Below are positions 45,240-57,717 of a stretch of DNA of 64,000 bases, piece after piece (position 1 is the stretch's first letter; each line of letters opens with the position of its first letter). Source of the DNA: Ctena decussata (taxonomy: Eukaryota > Mollusca > Bivalvia > Lucinida > Lucinidae); contig OZ022499.1 of NCBI GenBank assembly GCA_963989385.1, positions 74,772,203 to 74,836,202 on the forward strand. Reading direction: 5' to 3'. A program made the position numbers and the translations under genes. A model generated the notes under the pieces. That model was not told the DNA's origin, did not search any database, and was given only the letters and a program-made list of their open reading frames with translations.

Positions 45240-46009
45240 CTAATTTCTCAATGAAAACATATATTGTGACCCCTCATTAGAACCGTCTCTGTGTGGGTTT
45301 TTTTGTGTTTTTTTTCTTGCCATTTCTGCAAAGGGACGCAATTTTTGCGACTTCCTGTTCCCTTTCCTGGAGGATTTTAAGGAATTCATTTTCTGAAAAA
45401 GGAGCAAATTTCTATCTTTTAGAGTAGATCACCATTGAGAAGGGAGGCAAAAATGAAAATAAATGGCAGTTGCTTTCCCTGAAACCATACCTTCACCTTA
45501 AAATATATCCTTGAAAATGTTAAACAACTTGTAGCATGAAAGAGTTGGTGAAAAGTTAGTTTATTAAAGTTGAGTAGTCAAAATCTGAAACTTTATGTGA
45601 AGTTAAACTCCGAATTTTATGTACCTACTTTTATATACATGTATGTGAGCAAACCAAATACATGTAGGTTTGTTCTAGTTTGTTAAAAGGATCTCTAGAA
45701 AGATTCTATACATGCTTTGACAGTGACTTTGTGTAGAGAAAATTCAGCTCTGCTTTTAAAGATACTGTGTCAGACTATGTTTCAGGACTTTTAGTGAAAT
45801 GTTAAAGGTTACTACCAATCTCAAACTAGTCTAAGCAAATATTAAACACATTAGAGTTGAGTTCATGCAGTGTCACATTGGTGCAAGACTGCTGCTGTGT
45901 ATTTTAACTTGTTAAAATTTGTCTTCCTGGTTGTAAGTCTTATCTGGTTGTTAACTGCTAAGACTGTTCCTATGTTGAGAAACTCAGCAAGCTGTTGGCC
46001 ATGTTAAGG

Positions 46010-46240
46010 TGTATCAGTACACCCCCAGGTTTTTCTGCTATTTTACAAAGGGGAACAATTGTTATAACTTCCTATTTGCTTCCCTGGGGGCTACATTCTG
46101 TCAAAAAAATGGAGTCAACTCTTAGAGGAAAGAATTTGCTTCTAAGGGAGCAAATTCTTTTCTCTAGGAGTTGACTCCAGATGAGAAGGGATGAAAAAAA
46201 ATGAAAATGGCAAAGTTGCTCCCCCTGCAAGTGTGGAGCA
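46010..46240. mobile_element. GAATTTGCTCC palindromic MITE, 3' UTR copy
   Basis: GAGTCAACTCTTAGAGGAAAG and the inverse CTTTTCTCTAGGAGTTGACTC surround GAATTTGCTTCTAAGGGAGC. The outer ends carry GTACACCCCCAGG and GCTCCCCCTGCAAGTGTGG. Confidence 0.7.
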
Positions 46241-46528
46241 TCTGTTCACTTTAATATATTATCAGAACCCACCATCAGTTGATATTGATAACTGTCTGTA
46301 AGAGACATTAAGTGGTGCATATTCGTGTTCTCATTGTTTCTTTACCAGCATGTACATGTACATTTTGAATGCATCTAGATGTATGTAATGCTTTAAAGAT
46401 TGTTAAAATATATATTGAAGCTTGTTATTGTGTAAGATAATGTACATAAGAAAATAAAAGTAAATAAATCTTTCAACACATGAGAAAGTTGGCTGTAATT
46501 TTGTTGTTTAATGCCCCAAATGTTTTGT

Positions 46529-47470
46529 AGTTCACCTGAGCCGTAGGCTCAGGGTGAGCTTTTGTGATTACTCAGTGTCTGCCATGCGTCGTCTGTCATC
46601 CGTCCCATCAATTCGCTTTAAATGACATCTTCTCTGAAACAACTAGTCCTAGGGCTTTGATATTTGGTACTTGGTATTTGGCCCTGTGGCAGGGGGGATG
46701 CGGGGCTCTTAGGTTCAAAAATAAAATATACTTAAATATCTTCTTGTCCAGAACTGCTTGGTTCAGATGCTTGAAATATGGAAAACAGAATTGCCAAGTG
46801 GTCCTTTACCAAGTTTGTCCAAATGGTGGCCCTAGGGTCTAAAAGGGCCCTGCGGCAGGGAGTCTTGGGTTTGAACCATAGAAATACATAGAAAAATATT
46901 CAAAAATCTTCTTCTTTAGAACCACTTTGCTCAGATGCTTGAAATTTGGTATGTAGCATTTCCTAGAAGTCTTTTACAAAGTTTTCAATTGGTTGCCCCA
47001 GGGTCCGAAATGGCCCCACAGAGAGAGGGAGAAAGAATTATCCAAACAACCCCAGCCCGCACCTACCAAGTTTGTTCAAATGGTGGCCCCAGTTTCTAAA
47101 ATGGCCCCACAACAGGAAGTCCTGGGTTTGAAATATAGAAATATATTCAATTTTTTTTTCAGAACCGCAAGGCTCAGATGCTTGAAATTTGGTAAATAGA
47201 ATTGCCTAGTGGTCCTTTACCAACTTTGTTCAAATGGTGGCCCCAGGGTCTGTAATGGCCCTGCGGCAGGGAGCCCTAGATTTGAACCATAGAAATACAT
47301 AGAAAAGTATTCAAAAATCTTTTTCAGAATGGTAAGGCTCAGATGCTTGAAGTTTGGTATGTAGCATTGTCTGGTCCTTTACCAAGCTTGTTCAAATGGT
47401 GGCCCCACAGAGAGAGGGAGAAAGAAAAGAAATGATAGGTGAAAGAAAAAATATTCGAACCCCCGCCCGC
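46529..47470 (+). mobile_element. Helentron/pearl-like element with about 155-bp repeats, 3' end lost
   Basis: Starts AGTTCACCTGAGCCGTAGGC with a 5' hairpin. Units of about 155 bp repeat GCTCAGATGCTTGAAATTTGG and TTGTTCAAATGGTGGCCCC (near 46815, 47065, 47220, 47382). GAGAGAGGGAGAAAGAA and CCCGCCCGCACCTAC pieces interrupt (47015, 47410). No CTCTTGTT end found. Confidence 0.6.
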
Positions 47471-47748
47471 ACCTACTGCAAGCACAGTAGGCCCAGGCAC
47501 TGGAAGTTATAACCAGCACCAACCCCCCGACCACCACCCCCATTACGGCTGTAAGTAGATACAAATTACCTATTCAGACTCTAGCTGCACACATGTCTGT
47601 GAATACGACTGAACCTCTCCTCAGGATAATCTTGGACCGTTAGGCAATTATAGCTACTTATCCGGTAAGTTTTGAGTTCAGTTTGTGAATATGGGTCTAG
47701 GTCCTTCATTAACAGAGATGGGGAGTTGTCTTCCACATTTATGCCATT

Positions 47749-48606
47749 CGAGGGCTTAGTGCAAGACTAGTTTGAAACTTTTCAGGAGAAGCAAAAACTG
47801 ATTATTACAGTACATAAACAAAATATTAATATGAAATTTGACACATTTACATAAAATATGGGAAGAGATGCTTACATTATTCAATTTTATTAATTCATTT
47901 TTTGTTAAATTAGGTTTTTGTGACTTAGACTACTTTTGCGCTGAAAAGTTTAGTGCAAGACTGGTCTAACTTGAGATAGACTTTTTTTTTCAAATGCAAA
48001 ATATAAGTCATTATAAAACAAATTTTAACAGTTTTTACAGTTTGAAGGCAAAAACTCAATAAGCATGAGCTGTGAAATAGCTATTTAACAACTTTAAACA
48101 TTTAAAACAGACAATTTATATAACTTTTTTTTGTTAGTGCAAAACTAGTCTAACTTCAAATCCACTTTTTCTTAGCGCAATACTAGTCTATCTCAAGATA
48201 GACTAGTCTTGCACTAAGAAAAATGAGGAAACTATTTTGAAATGAAAAGATTCCATGTTTTACTACCATAAAACTGTTCACTAAAGTGTTCAGAAAACAC
48301 TGTACCTAGACCTATAAACAGTTAAAGACTATAAGAACTTGTATCTAAATTTATAAAACTGAAAACTTAGCCATTTATCCATGGTATGCTCTTTAAAATC
48401 AAATTCGTCACATTGAAGTTAGACTAGTCTTGCGCTAAAGATTTGGCTCCTAGACTAATTTTAAATTAGGAATAAAAGCATTTTTTGCAAAAACCTGAAT
48501 CTTCATATTTTCAAAGAATGTGTATTTGACCATCAAGTTTTCAAAACTGCAAAAAAGTGAATTTGTGAAAAATAGTGAGTTAGACCAGTCTTGCACTGAG
48601 CCCTCG
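47749..48606. mobile_element. TIR element with TTAGTGCAAGACTAGTC motif array, 4-bp TSD
   Basis: Inverted ends CGAGGGCTTAGTGCAAGACT and the inverse of AGTCTTGCACTGAGCCCTCG, flanked by CATT (47745-47748, 48607-48610). The end motif recurs at least five times inside, in both orientations (about 47950, 48136, 48173, 48203, 48417). 48173-48222 forms a perfect-looking hairpin. No ORF. Superfamily unknown. Confidence 0.75.
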
Positions 48607-49576
48607 CATTGTATCTGAATAAGATCAATGCATCTGTGAAGTTTCATAAAACTATTCTGAGGGGTTACAGCTTGATATAGACTGACACATAAAATATTCG
48701 GAACACTATACAGGTGATATATTTTCTGACCATGACAGTGTACCTAGTATATAATGTTATTAAAGTGTACCATCTTCAGAGAGGAAGCAACTCAGCCACC
48801 CCATTTCTGCGCCTCACTTCATCTCAGGACCAGCTTCCAAAGAACAGATTTTGCCCCCATTCATTAAAGCAAACGCTCTCCCTCCAAAGAAGACCCGCCA
48901 GGAAGGTCTATGCCTCCGGAGGAAACAAAACAGGAAGTCATTAAGGCTGCCTACTTTAGTAAAAGTGGAGGAAGGTATGAAGGTGCACCACACATCCCAA
49001 CTTTGGAAGTTTATTTTGCCGACAACTACTTGCACCATTGAAAAACTGGTGTTTTTTCACAGTATCTCAATGATAAGTTTAATGAGTACACCCTCAGGGG
49101 AAGCAGGTCAGCCAATCCAGTTTCTGTAACCTCAAAACTAGGCCAAATCCCAAGTGAAAGAATTTGCTCCCTGTATAGCAAATTTCCTCCGTTTAGACCC
49201 CCTCTCCTTCTTCCCACAAAAAGGTCACACTGCTGAGGCAAACAAACAAGAATTCACTTAAGTTGACACCCCTTTGTAAAAATGACAGTTTGGCAGCAGC
49301 TGAAGTTGCCTTACCCTGTCAGTCAATCAATGCATGAGTAGCATGGATGTCACACGACCTGCATGGGTCTCAATGATGTTGCCATTACCACCATAGCATA
49401 AGACAGAGTTTGCTGATCCAGATACGTGCCACTTGGGCCAGGTTGATTCCGACTACAACAAGAAGGTGCAAAGGGTAGCACCTCAACCCCTCAGAGATCT
49501 TCAAGGACCATAAAGAGTGTGTTCGCATAAAGGCAGTGCCTTAAATTAATAATTCCACCAATTTAATAAATCCACA

Positions 49577-49739
49577 AAGTCTGATCAGACTCTTCGCTAA
49601 GCGATTAAGGGTAGTTAAGGGTCATAGCTACCTTCATGCGGACAGCAAAGACTCTGATCAGACTGGGCGGATGCCCAGGCTGATCTGAGTCTGCGCTGGG
49701 CGCGCAACCACATTGTTGGTTTTCTTGTGTCGCGGCTCA
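49577..49739. mobile_element. Palindromic TGAGCC family, truncated copy 11
   Basis: Only the centre and right arm (GATGCCCAGGCTGATCTGAG to TGTCGCGGCTCA) are present. Confidence 0.8.
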
Positions 49740-49844
49740 ATTATTACAATTTTTGACACGATGTTATCCACTATAATATTATTATAAGAGCGACGTCATG
49801 TGTTAAATAGAGTTGATGAATCGTCCCATTTAAGATATTGGATT

Positions 49845-49970
49845 TATAAACCGAGGGAGGTTTAAAGAACCGTTCGATAAAGAAATGAGTCCGAAGGACG
49901 AGTTTCTTTATCAGATCTTTAAACCGCTCGAGGTTTATAAATCCCATATCTTAAATAGGATAATTCAGTA
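49845..49970. repeat. Palindrome with GGATTTATAAACC arms
   Basis: TTTAAGATATTGGATTTATA, AGGTTTAAAGA and ATAAAGAAA are mirrored around GTCCGAAGGAC, centred near 49905. Confidence 0.75.
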
Positions 49971-50758
49971 AACTGTATATTACGAGTACATTCGTATGTC
50001 TTACATTGAAAGAAAAAATCCCTATACTTTTATGTTCTCAAGGGTCCTTCTGAAGTCTCAAGATTTCAAGATTTTCAAGACTTTATTATCGACCATTACC
50101 CCTACTGGGGCATTAGTCAAAACTTTCAACAAAAGCAATACAATAAACATCTGAGGAAAGTTGCAAACTTTGGTATTGACAATTGAGACTAATTAATCAT
50201 AGCCAAACCCACAATCTTCTGGCTGTGGCTGTGAGCAAGGCTACCATAAGCAACACCAGAGAGAACAACGCTGATAAACGAGATAAAAAAAAAAAAAAAA
50301 AATTCAAGTCCTGTCTACAGATTAGCATGTTAGGCAGCGGAATTGTCCATCTAGATCTACTGATTCAGTTTTAACACTGAGCAATAATGTCCATTGTTAT
50401 GAAAAGTCTAATACACTTTATAATATTTAGCAATTTAAGAATCAACTTAAGAACCAACCACTCATGTGAATTAATTAAACACCACAACAAGTAGACTAAT
50501 GACCAGATCTCTAAGGAAAGTCGTAAACTTTGGTATTGTCTAATGATGCTAATTAGTGACGACCAAACCTCGGTATTGACCAATGAATCCAGTTGTTAAT
50601 AATGACCAACCTCACAAACACATGGCTGTGAATGTGAACCAGGCCACTGTAAGAAACACTAAAGTGAAGAACATCCATCAAGATCATAATTCAAGTCCAG
50701 TTAATTATCCATCAAGATCATAATTCAAGTCCAGTTAGTTAGCAACCACTGATAGGTA

Positions 50759-52115
50759 CGAGGGGCATTTCAGAAATAATGTAAATGAGTCTGCAATTCC
50801 TTTGAATATTGACCGATTTTTGAAATTTATGTCTTAACGTTTAGGTTTACATATCACCCAATGACCTTCACTTTAAAAAAATCAGTCACTAATATTTTCT
50901 TCAAAATATACCTTGACAATTGTTGTTAGAGTAGGGACACTGAGTAGAAATGGACGAAATATTTATGTGAAGACAAATTCATAGTTTACTAACTCTGGAT
51001 ACAAACAGCTCTTGATTGATACGTATAATATCTGTTTCACTGAAATTATTCCAGTATGCAAGTCAGTATATCAGCTTTGCTTAAACATGAGATTTACTTT
51101 GCAAGATATGCTCATCATGAAACAGTGTGCAGTTCTTATGACGTCACTTCCTGTGCTAAATCGAAACGTAAAGTGAGCTTTTTAAACTTCGGTTTTGAGG
51201 TAAATAAAGGTGAAAGTGAATATTTGATGGCAGATATGAAACAAAAAATGATTTAAATTTAATTCGTCATGCTACTTTCCTATAATAAATAATATTTTAC
51301 GGCACATTATGCTCTTTTGTCAGTGGCCTATCTGAACTTTTATGATAAGTTATCCCACCCACCAACATGTTTCAATGTCTGTATGCCATATAAGTAAAAC
51401 TTCTATTAAGTCTTTATGTATACATTTTGTTGTCAATATGTCCCTCTAACTTTTGATATTAGACAACGTTTAATATATTTAGCCGATATCTTTTTATAAG
51501 AAGATAATTTCATTTTATTGCTTACTATTTTACTTGAATGTCTGCTACTTTGCAACTTCCGGTGTGGTGTTTGCACTTGTATCATGCAGTTTCATGAGTT
51601 ATAACATGACAATCGCAACAAAACATGCCGACCTAACCATTTCAGTAATAAAATGCCGGTCTTTGTTGAAATTTGATGTGAATAAGTAAAAAAAAAAAAC
51701 AATTTATTGATATAAATGCGTTTATAATAATTTTGCATTCATAACCACATTGCAGAGGAAAACGCTCGTTTATAATGTTATTTGTGTAAAATCTGGAAAC
51801 GATTTATGTATAACTTTCTTATTTTACATTCAAAGGACAGTATAATGTCTTTCTTTGTTAAAATATATCATAGTCTCATTGAGCAAACAGCAAAAGAACA
51901 CAAGAGACTTTCGGTGAAAATGTACAGTTTCCAGTAACCACACCCTTATGACGTATCAGCACGTGGTGCCATGCATGAGTGACTTAGAAATTCTTTTATT
52001 ACATACCATTCTAAAGCACTTGAATTTATCGTTCCAATGATATATAGAACTACTGCTAAATATCAACCAGTCGGGTGCCCTGAGCTCATTTACATTATTT
52101 CTGAAATGCCCCTCG
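50759..52115. mobile_element. Mariner-type element, 1.36 kb, non-autonomous
   Basis: Inverted ends CGAGGGGCATTTCAGAAATA, matched for about 30 bp to ATTTACATTATTTCTGAAATG...CCTCG, flanked by TA (50757-50758, 52116-52117). No DDE transposase motif in its 66-codon ORF. Confidence 0.85.
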
Positions 52116-52944
52116 TATATTTACGTAGCAGAATTGTTCATCAACTAATCCTGTTGTCTATTTTACACCATGTAGCCTAAACTCCGTTCATTAATTCTGA
52201 AACTGGGTTTTTCGCTGCTTATATTTTTATAAGCTAATCAATCCAAGTAAGGCTGTGCATAGTGATAAAGCTCGACTTCCGCCGATTTCTCATCAAGGTC
52301 TCGTGTACCTTCGCCTGGCGTCTATTGCTGCAGTTACATGCATGAAACAGCAAATTTCAAAAACACGTCCGCAAACTAAGACCATTTGATGAAAATTGAC
52401 AGCCTAAAGTCATACATATTCACACACTTTCCACGTGGATATCACGCTGGTCATTCGGATAATAACTGATGGCACTCCAGCAAAGTCACACGAAGGATAA
52501 TTCCAGAAATAAATGATTTGAACCCGGCTGCTTAAAAAAAATAGTTACTGCACGAGCTACATTTTTTTCTCTGTTTTGACCACGCTTACAATTGAAAAAC
52601 CGACCCAGGATCTTTACCATATTTTTACCACTTGTATTTGTTTGTGTCATGTTTTCTCAGTCACGAAAAAAAATCACAAGTAGTATACATATGAACAACG
52701 GGACAGTTGTGTGATCCGACTTAGAAGCATACTTCAGGCCCACAAACGTCCCTGTATCCTTTCTATCATTTTTCTTATGGTGACGCTTCCAGCATAAAGG
52801 AGGCAGAACGTATCTGCGAACAGATCAGACCGGTCAGCCAGAGACTTTGTGCCTCTGTGCCCACACAGCCACACATCGGATGTGCGAAAAGCAAACACTA
52901 ACTAAAGATTAGCTTGAAATCGCGTGTATATGCGATAGAAAATA

Positions 52945-52963
52945 TTGCATGCATGCATGCATG
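52945..52963. repeat. (GCAT)n microsatellite
   Basis: Four to five tandem GCAT units. Confidence 0.9.
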
Positions 52964-53395
52964 CGAGTCCACCTTTGTACGTCAATGTATATGAAATTAT
53001 GAAATAGTTAATTAGAAGTAATTGACTTGCACGCTTATGAAAAGGTACCCTTGTAGTTCACAAACAGGGAAGACCCAGACCGTGCGATCATATCAGAGTC
53101 TACATTTTTGCATAAACTTTCTTAGATAATATAAAAAGATGAAAAGCCTGTAACAGTATGCACATGCCTCTACCCCTCGACACTAACATATGTATGCAAG
53201 GAAGGTCTCAAAGTAAATACTACATCCTCGAACCTAACGGGCTTGCGCAAACAGGATGCAGTCTGATCAGAGTCAAACGGGGTCATGGTCAACGTTACGG
53301 TACTGAGTTTAAGTAAAAGCCGAGAGGTTACTTTTTCGCGATTCACATATTTGATTTGCGTCATCTACCAACTGAGGGAATAGTTTGTTGAAAAG

Positions 53396-53645
53396 TGCGG
53401 GGGTGTGGGGGGTGGGAGGGAGGGCGTATCTGGGTACTAGGGTGGAGGTTCGGGTGGTAGGTTGAATAATTGAATAAGGTGTATGTTTGCGAGATGGGGG
53501 GGGGGGGGGGCGTCATATCGAGGGGGTGGAAGTTTGGATGATAGACAAATGGGGGAGGGGTTTTAGGTAGTGTGTGTTGGGGGGAGGGGGTAGGGGGAGA
53601 TTATTTTTCTTTTTTTAGAGTTTGGGGGTGGGGAGGGGGGAGAGG
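53396..53645 (+). repeat. G-rich tract (possible G-quadruplexes)
   Basis: 250 bp of runs of three to twelve G separated by short T/A spacers (GGGGGTGTGGGGGGTGGGAG, GGAGGGGGTAGGGGGAG). Confidence 0.85.
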
Positions 53646-54397
53646 TGGAGCAGACCGATTGAGGGGATCTGTAATAATTTAAGAGATGCACGATTTGGTC
53701 CTAACGCCACCTCGGTTATAAATGTCTTGGAAATTCAGAAATGTATTAGAAACTGCGGAGCTGTAATATTTGCGTTAGCGTCAGTGAACATCATTACGTT
53801 GCACTGACGCTGATATAACGTCATTTAGACGTTGTTGGCCGGTAGCAAATACGGTGAAACACTGAATTTATGCGGTGTGATGTATTTCAAATCGAGACAA
53901 AATTATCTAGATGATAAGCTTGTTGTCATGCTGACTGATTTCGCACGCGCAGAACATGTGTTTGAATACTAACCACACCCGTACACAAATTTATTTATAG
54001 CGACTACTTTATATGGTATTAAAAGGCGTTCCCAACCTGTCCGATGGACTTAGTCTCGGGTTGAAAATATGTTATTCGCATTTTCGTGCAGGTTAGCCCA
54101 GCATCCTACGAAAGGCTGAGTCATAGGACACATTGATGAGAAATCGGCGGAAGTCTAGCATTATCACTATGCACAGTCTTACCTGGATTGATTAGATTAT
54201 AAAAGTATGAGCAGCGAAAACCCCAGTTTCAGAATTAACGCCTTTTAATACCATATAAAGTAGTCGCTATAAATAAATTTGTGTACGGGTGTGGTTAGTA
54301 TTCAAACACATGTTCTGCGCGTGCGAAATCAGTCAGCATGACAACAAGCTTATCATCTAGATAATTTACCGGCCAACAACGTCTAAATGACGTTATA

Positions 54398-55360
54398 CGA
54401 GGGTCATCCAATAAGTCCTGCAAACGGCCAAGTTTCAGGCAAATGATAATCAAAGACGAATCAACCAATCCATATTCCTAAATGGCATCTTCCCGTCTTT
54501 CCAGTTAACAATTTCCAGAAACGTAATGATCTCGCAAATGCCGTTGCTAGGCAACCGAAGAAGACTACCATTATGGTGCGGCGGTGGTTTCTAGTTGTCT
54601 GTTTAAGACCCCCTAGCTCAGTTCAGAACGCTTGTAAATATCTGAAGATTGCTGGGGGATAAGGAAAATAATACTGAAGTATGTACACGGTACCAAGGTT
54701 AGGATATTACATTTAGTCAAGATATTATTATTGTTCAAAGGAAGATCACCATGTTTTTCGGGCAGCTAAAATATCATATTAAATGAGTATATGAAGAAGA
54801 GGCTTTCACAGCAGATGAAGTGTTTCCAAAACTGCCATTAATTTGTTATCAAAGAAGAGTCCCGAGTTGCTGAAATATAGATATTAGAGAAAATATAAGC
54901 TTCGAGCCTTGTTTAATATCGTTTGCAGCCTTAAGAGACCAGAAGTAAACGTCAAAAACTAGAATTTTGCTAAAATTCTGTAATATTCCCTTGTTGCCGA
55001 GTAACCACATTTGTTTGGTAATGTGAAATGATAACTGTCTCGTATTTGAGTTCTTAAATATCAGACGATTACTCTAGAACATGAATTCTTGTAATCTGAA
55101 AGAATTATAAACATATATGCAGGAATTTTCTTTCCCTCACCTCTTGTAAAAGACGTCGTGTTTGTATAATTTCACCGCCGGTATCGCTTACACCTTTGCA
55201 TTCAAAACCCTCCCATATGTGAGAAAGGAATGCCACATGTATGATTTTTAGTACATATATGTAGTATATACGTAAGATGTTACTGGTACAATTTGATTAC
55301 CTTACCTCAATTAATAAAGCAGTAATGACGGCGTTTGCAAGACTTATTGGATGACCCTCG
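54398..55360. mobile_element. Mariner-type element, 963 bp, nested in an inverted repeat
   Basis: Inverted ends CGAGGGTCATCCAATAAGTC, extending to CTGCAAACGG, and their inverse; TA on both sides (54396-54397, 55361-55362). The uninterrupted left arm at 53816 shows the empty site. No transposase ORF. Confidence 0.9.
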
Positions 55361-55522
55361 TATCAGCGTCAGTGCAACGTAATGATGTTCACTGACGCTA
55401 ACGCAAATATTACAGCTCCGCAGTTTCTAATACATTTCTGAATTTCCAAGACATTTATAACCGAGGTGGCGTTAGGACCAAATCATGCGAAAAACCCAGT
55501 TTCAGAATTAATGAACGGAGTT

Positions 55523-57509
55523 TAATATGTTGTGTTATAATGACACAGTGATCTAATGCGAAAGAATGTGAAAACTGAATTGTTTTGACCGCCATTTTGT
55601 TTTTGTTTTTGAAAGGGCCAATGCTTGATTTAATAAGAATAATTTACTGGCCTATGGAACCTGCACCATATTTTTACAATATTGTCTGTACTCAGAGTAT
55701 GGCTACTAGTCCCGACGGACGATCCAAGGTTCGAGGAAAGTCTGCTATGTGTATGAGCTCAGGGATTTTATTAACCATACGTCCGTTGGTCCTGGACAAG
55801 TGATTTTAAGGCATGGCCAGTTGATGTCTTTGGTCCCTGGTCATGCAGACCAAAATATTTTGAAATTAAATGAAAACGCATGATAACAAAGAATAGTCGG
55901 AATATCAGGAGGACCACTTTAATTGTTGATAAGTTGGTCCTGTGGATCCCTTAACGAAATCCCTGTCAGAGTTGAATAAAACGTTTTTAAATTGCACATT
56001 GTTATGAAAGGCAATGCAGTCCTACACAAAATGTACAAATCCGTAAAACCATTCATGTCCACCCACCCGAAATACACGCTTAAGTTAGTTAGGCCTATAG
56101 GTTTGACCTTTTGTAATTCAGCGTCTGTTGTTTTCTCAACATCATAAAAAGCAACTCTTACGGTATTTTATAGCTGCAACTGCAGTGGAAAGACGAAGCT
56201 TTGGAAAGTAGTTCTAAATCTCTGAATATTTTGGGGAAGGTAACCAATTTCCAGAGATTTGACGCGTAGATAACTGGGAAATAGCATATTAATATTGAGA
56301 AGATATTCTTATATTTCTTCGCTAAGAATGTAATATAAACTAATATACGATAAGCATTATTGCTACATGAAAAATCCTCGCACACTTGAAAATGCATTGA
56401 CGTTTATGGAAGATACATGTATAATTTTTTTAAAGGCTTGTGACACTTGGCTGTAGTTTATACATATCTATATCTCTCCTTAAAACCTGGCATATAATTT
56501 GCATAATTGAAGTTTCCACTTGAAATGATATAATAAGCATCCTGGTGTAATACATGTAATCTGAGCTGAACAAACCCAGTGTATAGACAACTGACGTTAA
56601 GGATGGTAAGGAAGATGTCTTAGCATTATTATTATTATCATCATTATTATTTATTTTGCTGCGTTTTAAAAATTGTACCCAACATTATAACAATGTTGTT
56701 TTTATATATTAATCTATTGATTCAATTTTTGTTACTCGAACACATTTTCAGGCAGAAATCAAACAGCGATTAAGCTTAGTAGCGACGAATTACAAAGTAA
56801 TTAAGAATTCAGTTTTCTCCTTTTTCGTTTGCCTTTAGATCAGGGTAGGGGGATACACAGCATACCTACTTACCTAGACATAACGAAACATTAAAAGGTT
56901 AAAGATGAATTGTAATTTTTCTTTAATATGGATATGCAAAGTCGGAATACCAAAGCCGAGGACAACAAATTTTCTTATTCAGACTCTCATTAGTAAATGC
57001 ATGTATAACGATGCCGTAGTCTGATCAGGAACTACACTGTTTGTAATTTCATCAGCATCTTTTGTCGGATTTCGGCACCGAAAAAAAAGAATTATTCAAT
57101 TTTAAGAACAATTACTGTAATTATTTTAGGTTTCCATAATTTTTAGAATGTTTAGGGTATTAATCATTTTGCTTGTTTATTTCAATACGAAGTCGTCGGC
57201 AATCTGGCTGGAGCTGACTGTCTTGCTAGGAATCAGTTTTACATGTAAGTACTTGAACTGGTTAGTTTTCCTCCTTCACTGGTGCTAAAACCTGCGTCTT
57301 TTATCTATGCTCTACTGCTGACATTTTTTTCTAATGATAAATTAAAATGGTAAACCAAAATAACAGGGAAGATATGTGAAAGAATAGTGCATTTTTTTAT
57401 TTAAAAAAACATGGAATTTGGCATTTGGTTTCACCATAAAAAGATTGCCTTTTGGCTGATGCTTGCTACAACAATCTAGCGCGGCTGCGGCAGTGACAGA
57501 ACTTTTGTA
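55523..57509. other. Intergenic, little structure
   Basis: No gene supported. A diverged fragment of the CTGATCAG/TGTCCCAAT-type palindrome lies at about 57010-57160. The rest is unassigned A/T-rich sequence. Confidence 0.4.
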
Positions 57510-57715
57510 TGGTGTTCCGATAGGGTCAAAAGTCTATTTTTTTTAGTGTGACACTAATATTATTTTACATGGGACGTAAATTAATTTACGTGGGACGTAA
57601 ATTATTTTACGTGGGACGTAAATTAATTTACGTGGGACGTAAATTAATTTACGTCCCACGTAAAATAATATTAGTGTCACACTAAAAATAGACTTTTGAC
57701 CCTATCGGAACACCA
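57510..57715. repeat. Palindrome with tandem ACGTGGGACGTAAATTAATTT core
   Basis: Arms TATGGTGTTCCGATAGGGTC...AGTGTGACACTAATATTA enclose about four tandem units of 20-21 bp (GTGGGACGTAAATTAATTTAC), themselves nearly palindromic. Followed at once by the pogo-like element. Confidence 0.85.
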
Positions 57716-57717
57716 TA

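Larger units (their letters stand above)
44295..46475 (+). other. WDR43: WDR43 3' untranslated region (putative)
   Basis: The stretch after the stop holds no further plausible exon. An AATAAA at about 46453, in an A/T-rich context, is the most convincing poly(A) signal before the next transposon, so a 3' UTR of about 2.1 kb is possible. Several mobile-element pieces lie in it (about 44490-44700, 45048-45300, 45330-45500, 46010-46240), so a shorter UTR is also possible. Confidence 0.4.
52180..55522. mobile_element. Complex inverted-repeat element with three copies of its end
   Basis: Outer ends AACTCCGTTCATTAATTCTG and its inverse (55503-55522), flanked by TA. A third copy of the end region lies inside (54110-54236, inverse of 52190-52330). 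A second inverted repeat pairs 53686-54031 with 54237-55490, the right arm being interrupted by the mariner at 54398-55360. No coding sequence recognised. Confidence 0.7.

Noticed and set aside
46564..47199. Overlapping ORFs at 46564 and 46993
   Set aside because: They read through tandem repeats of a Helentron-like element in arbitrary frames.
51056..51256. 66-codon ORF in the mariner-type element
   Set aside because: No transposase motif; length expected by chance.
54398..55360. Possible intact mariner transposase
   Set aside because: No frame of useful length and no D,D(34)D-type spacing seen; only the ends are mariner-like.
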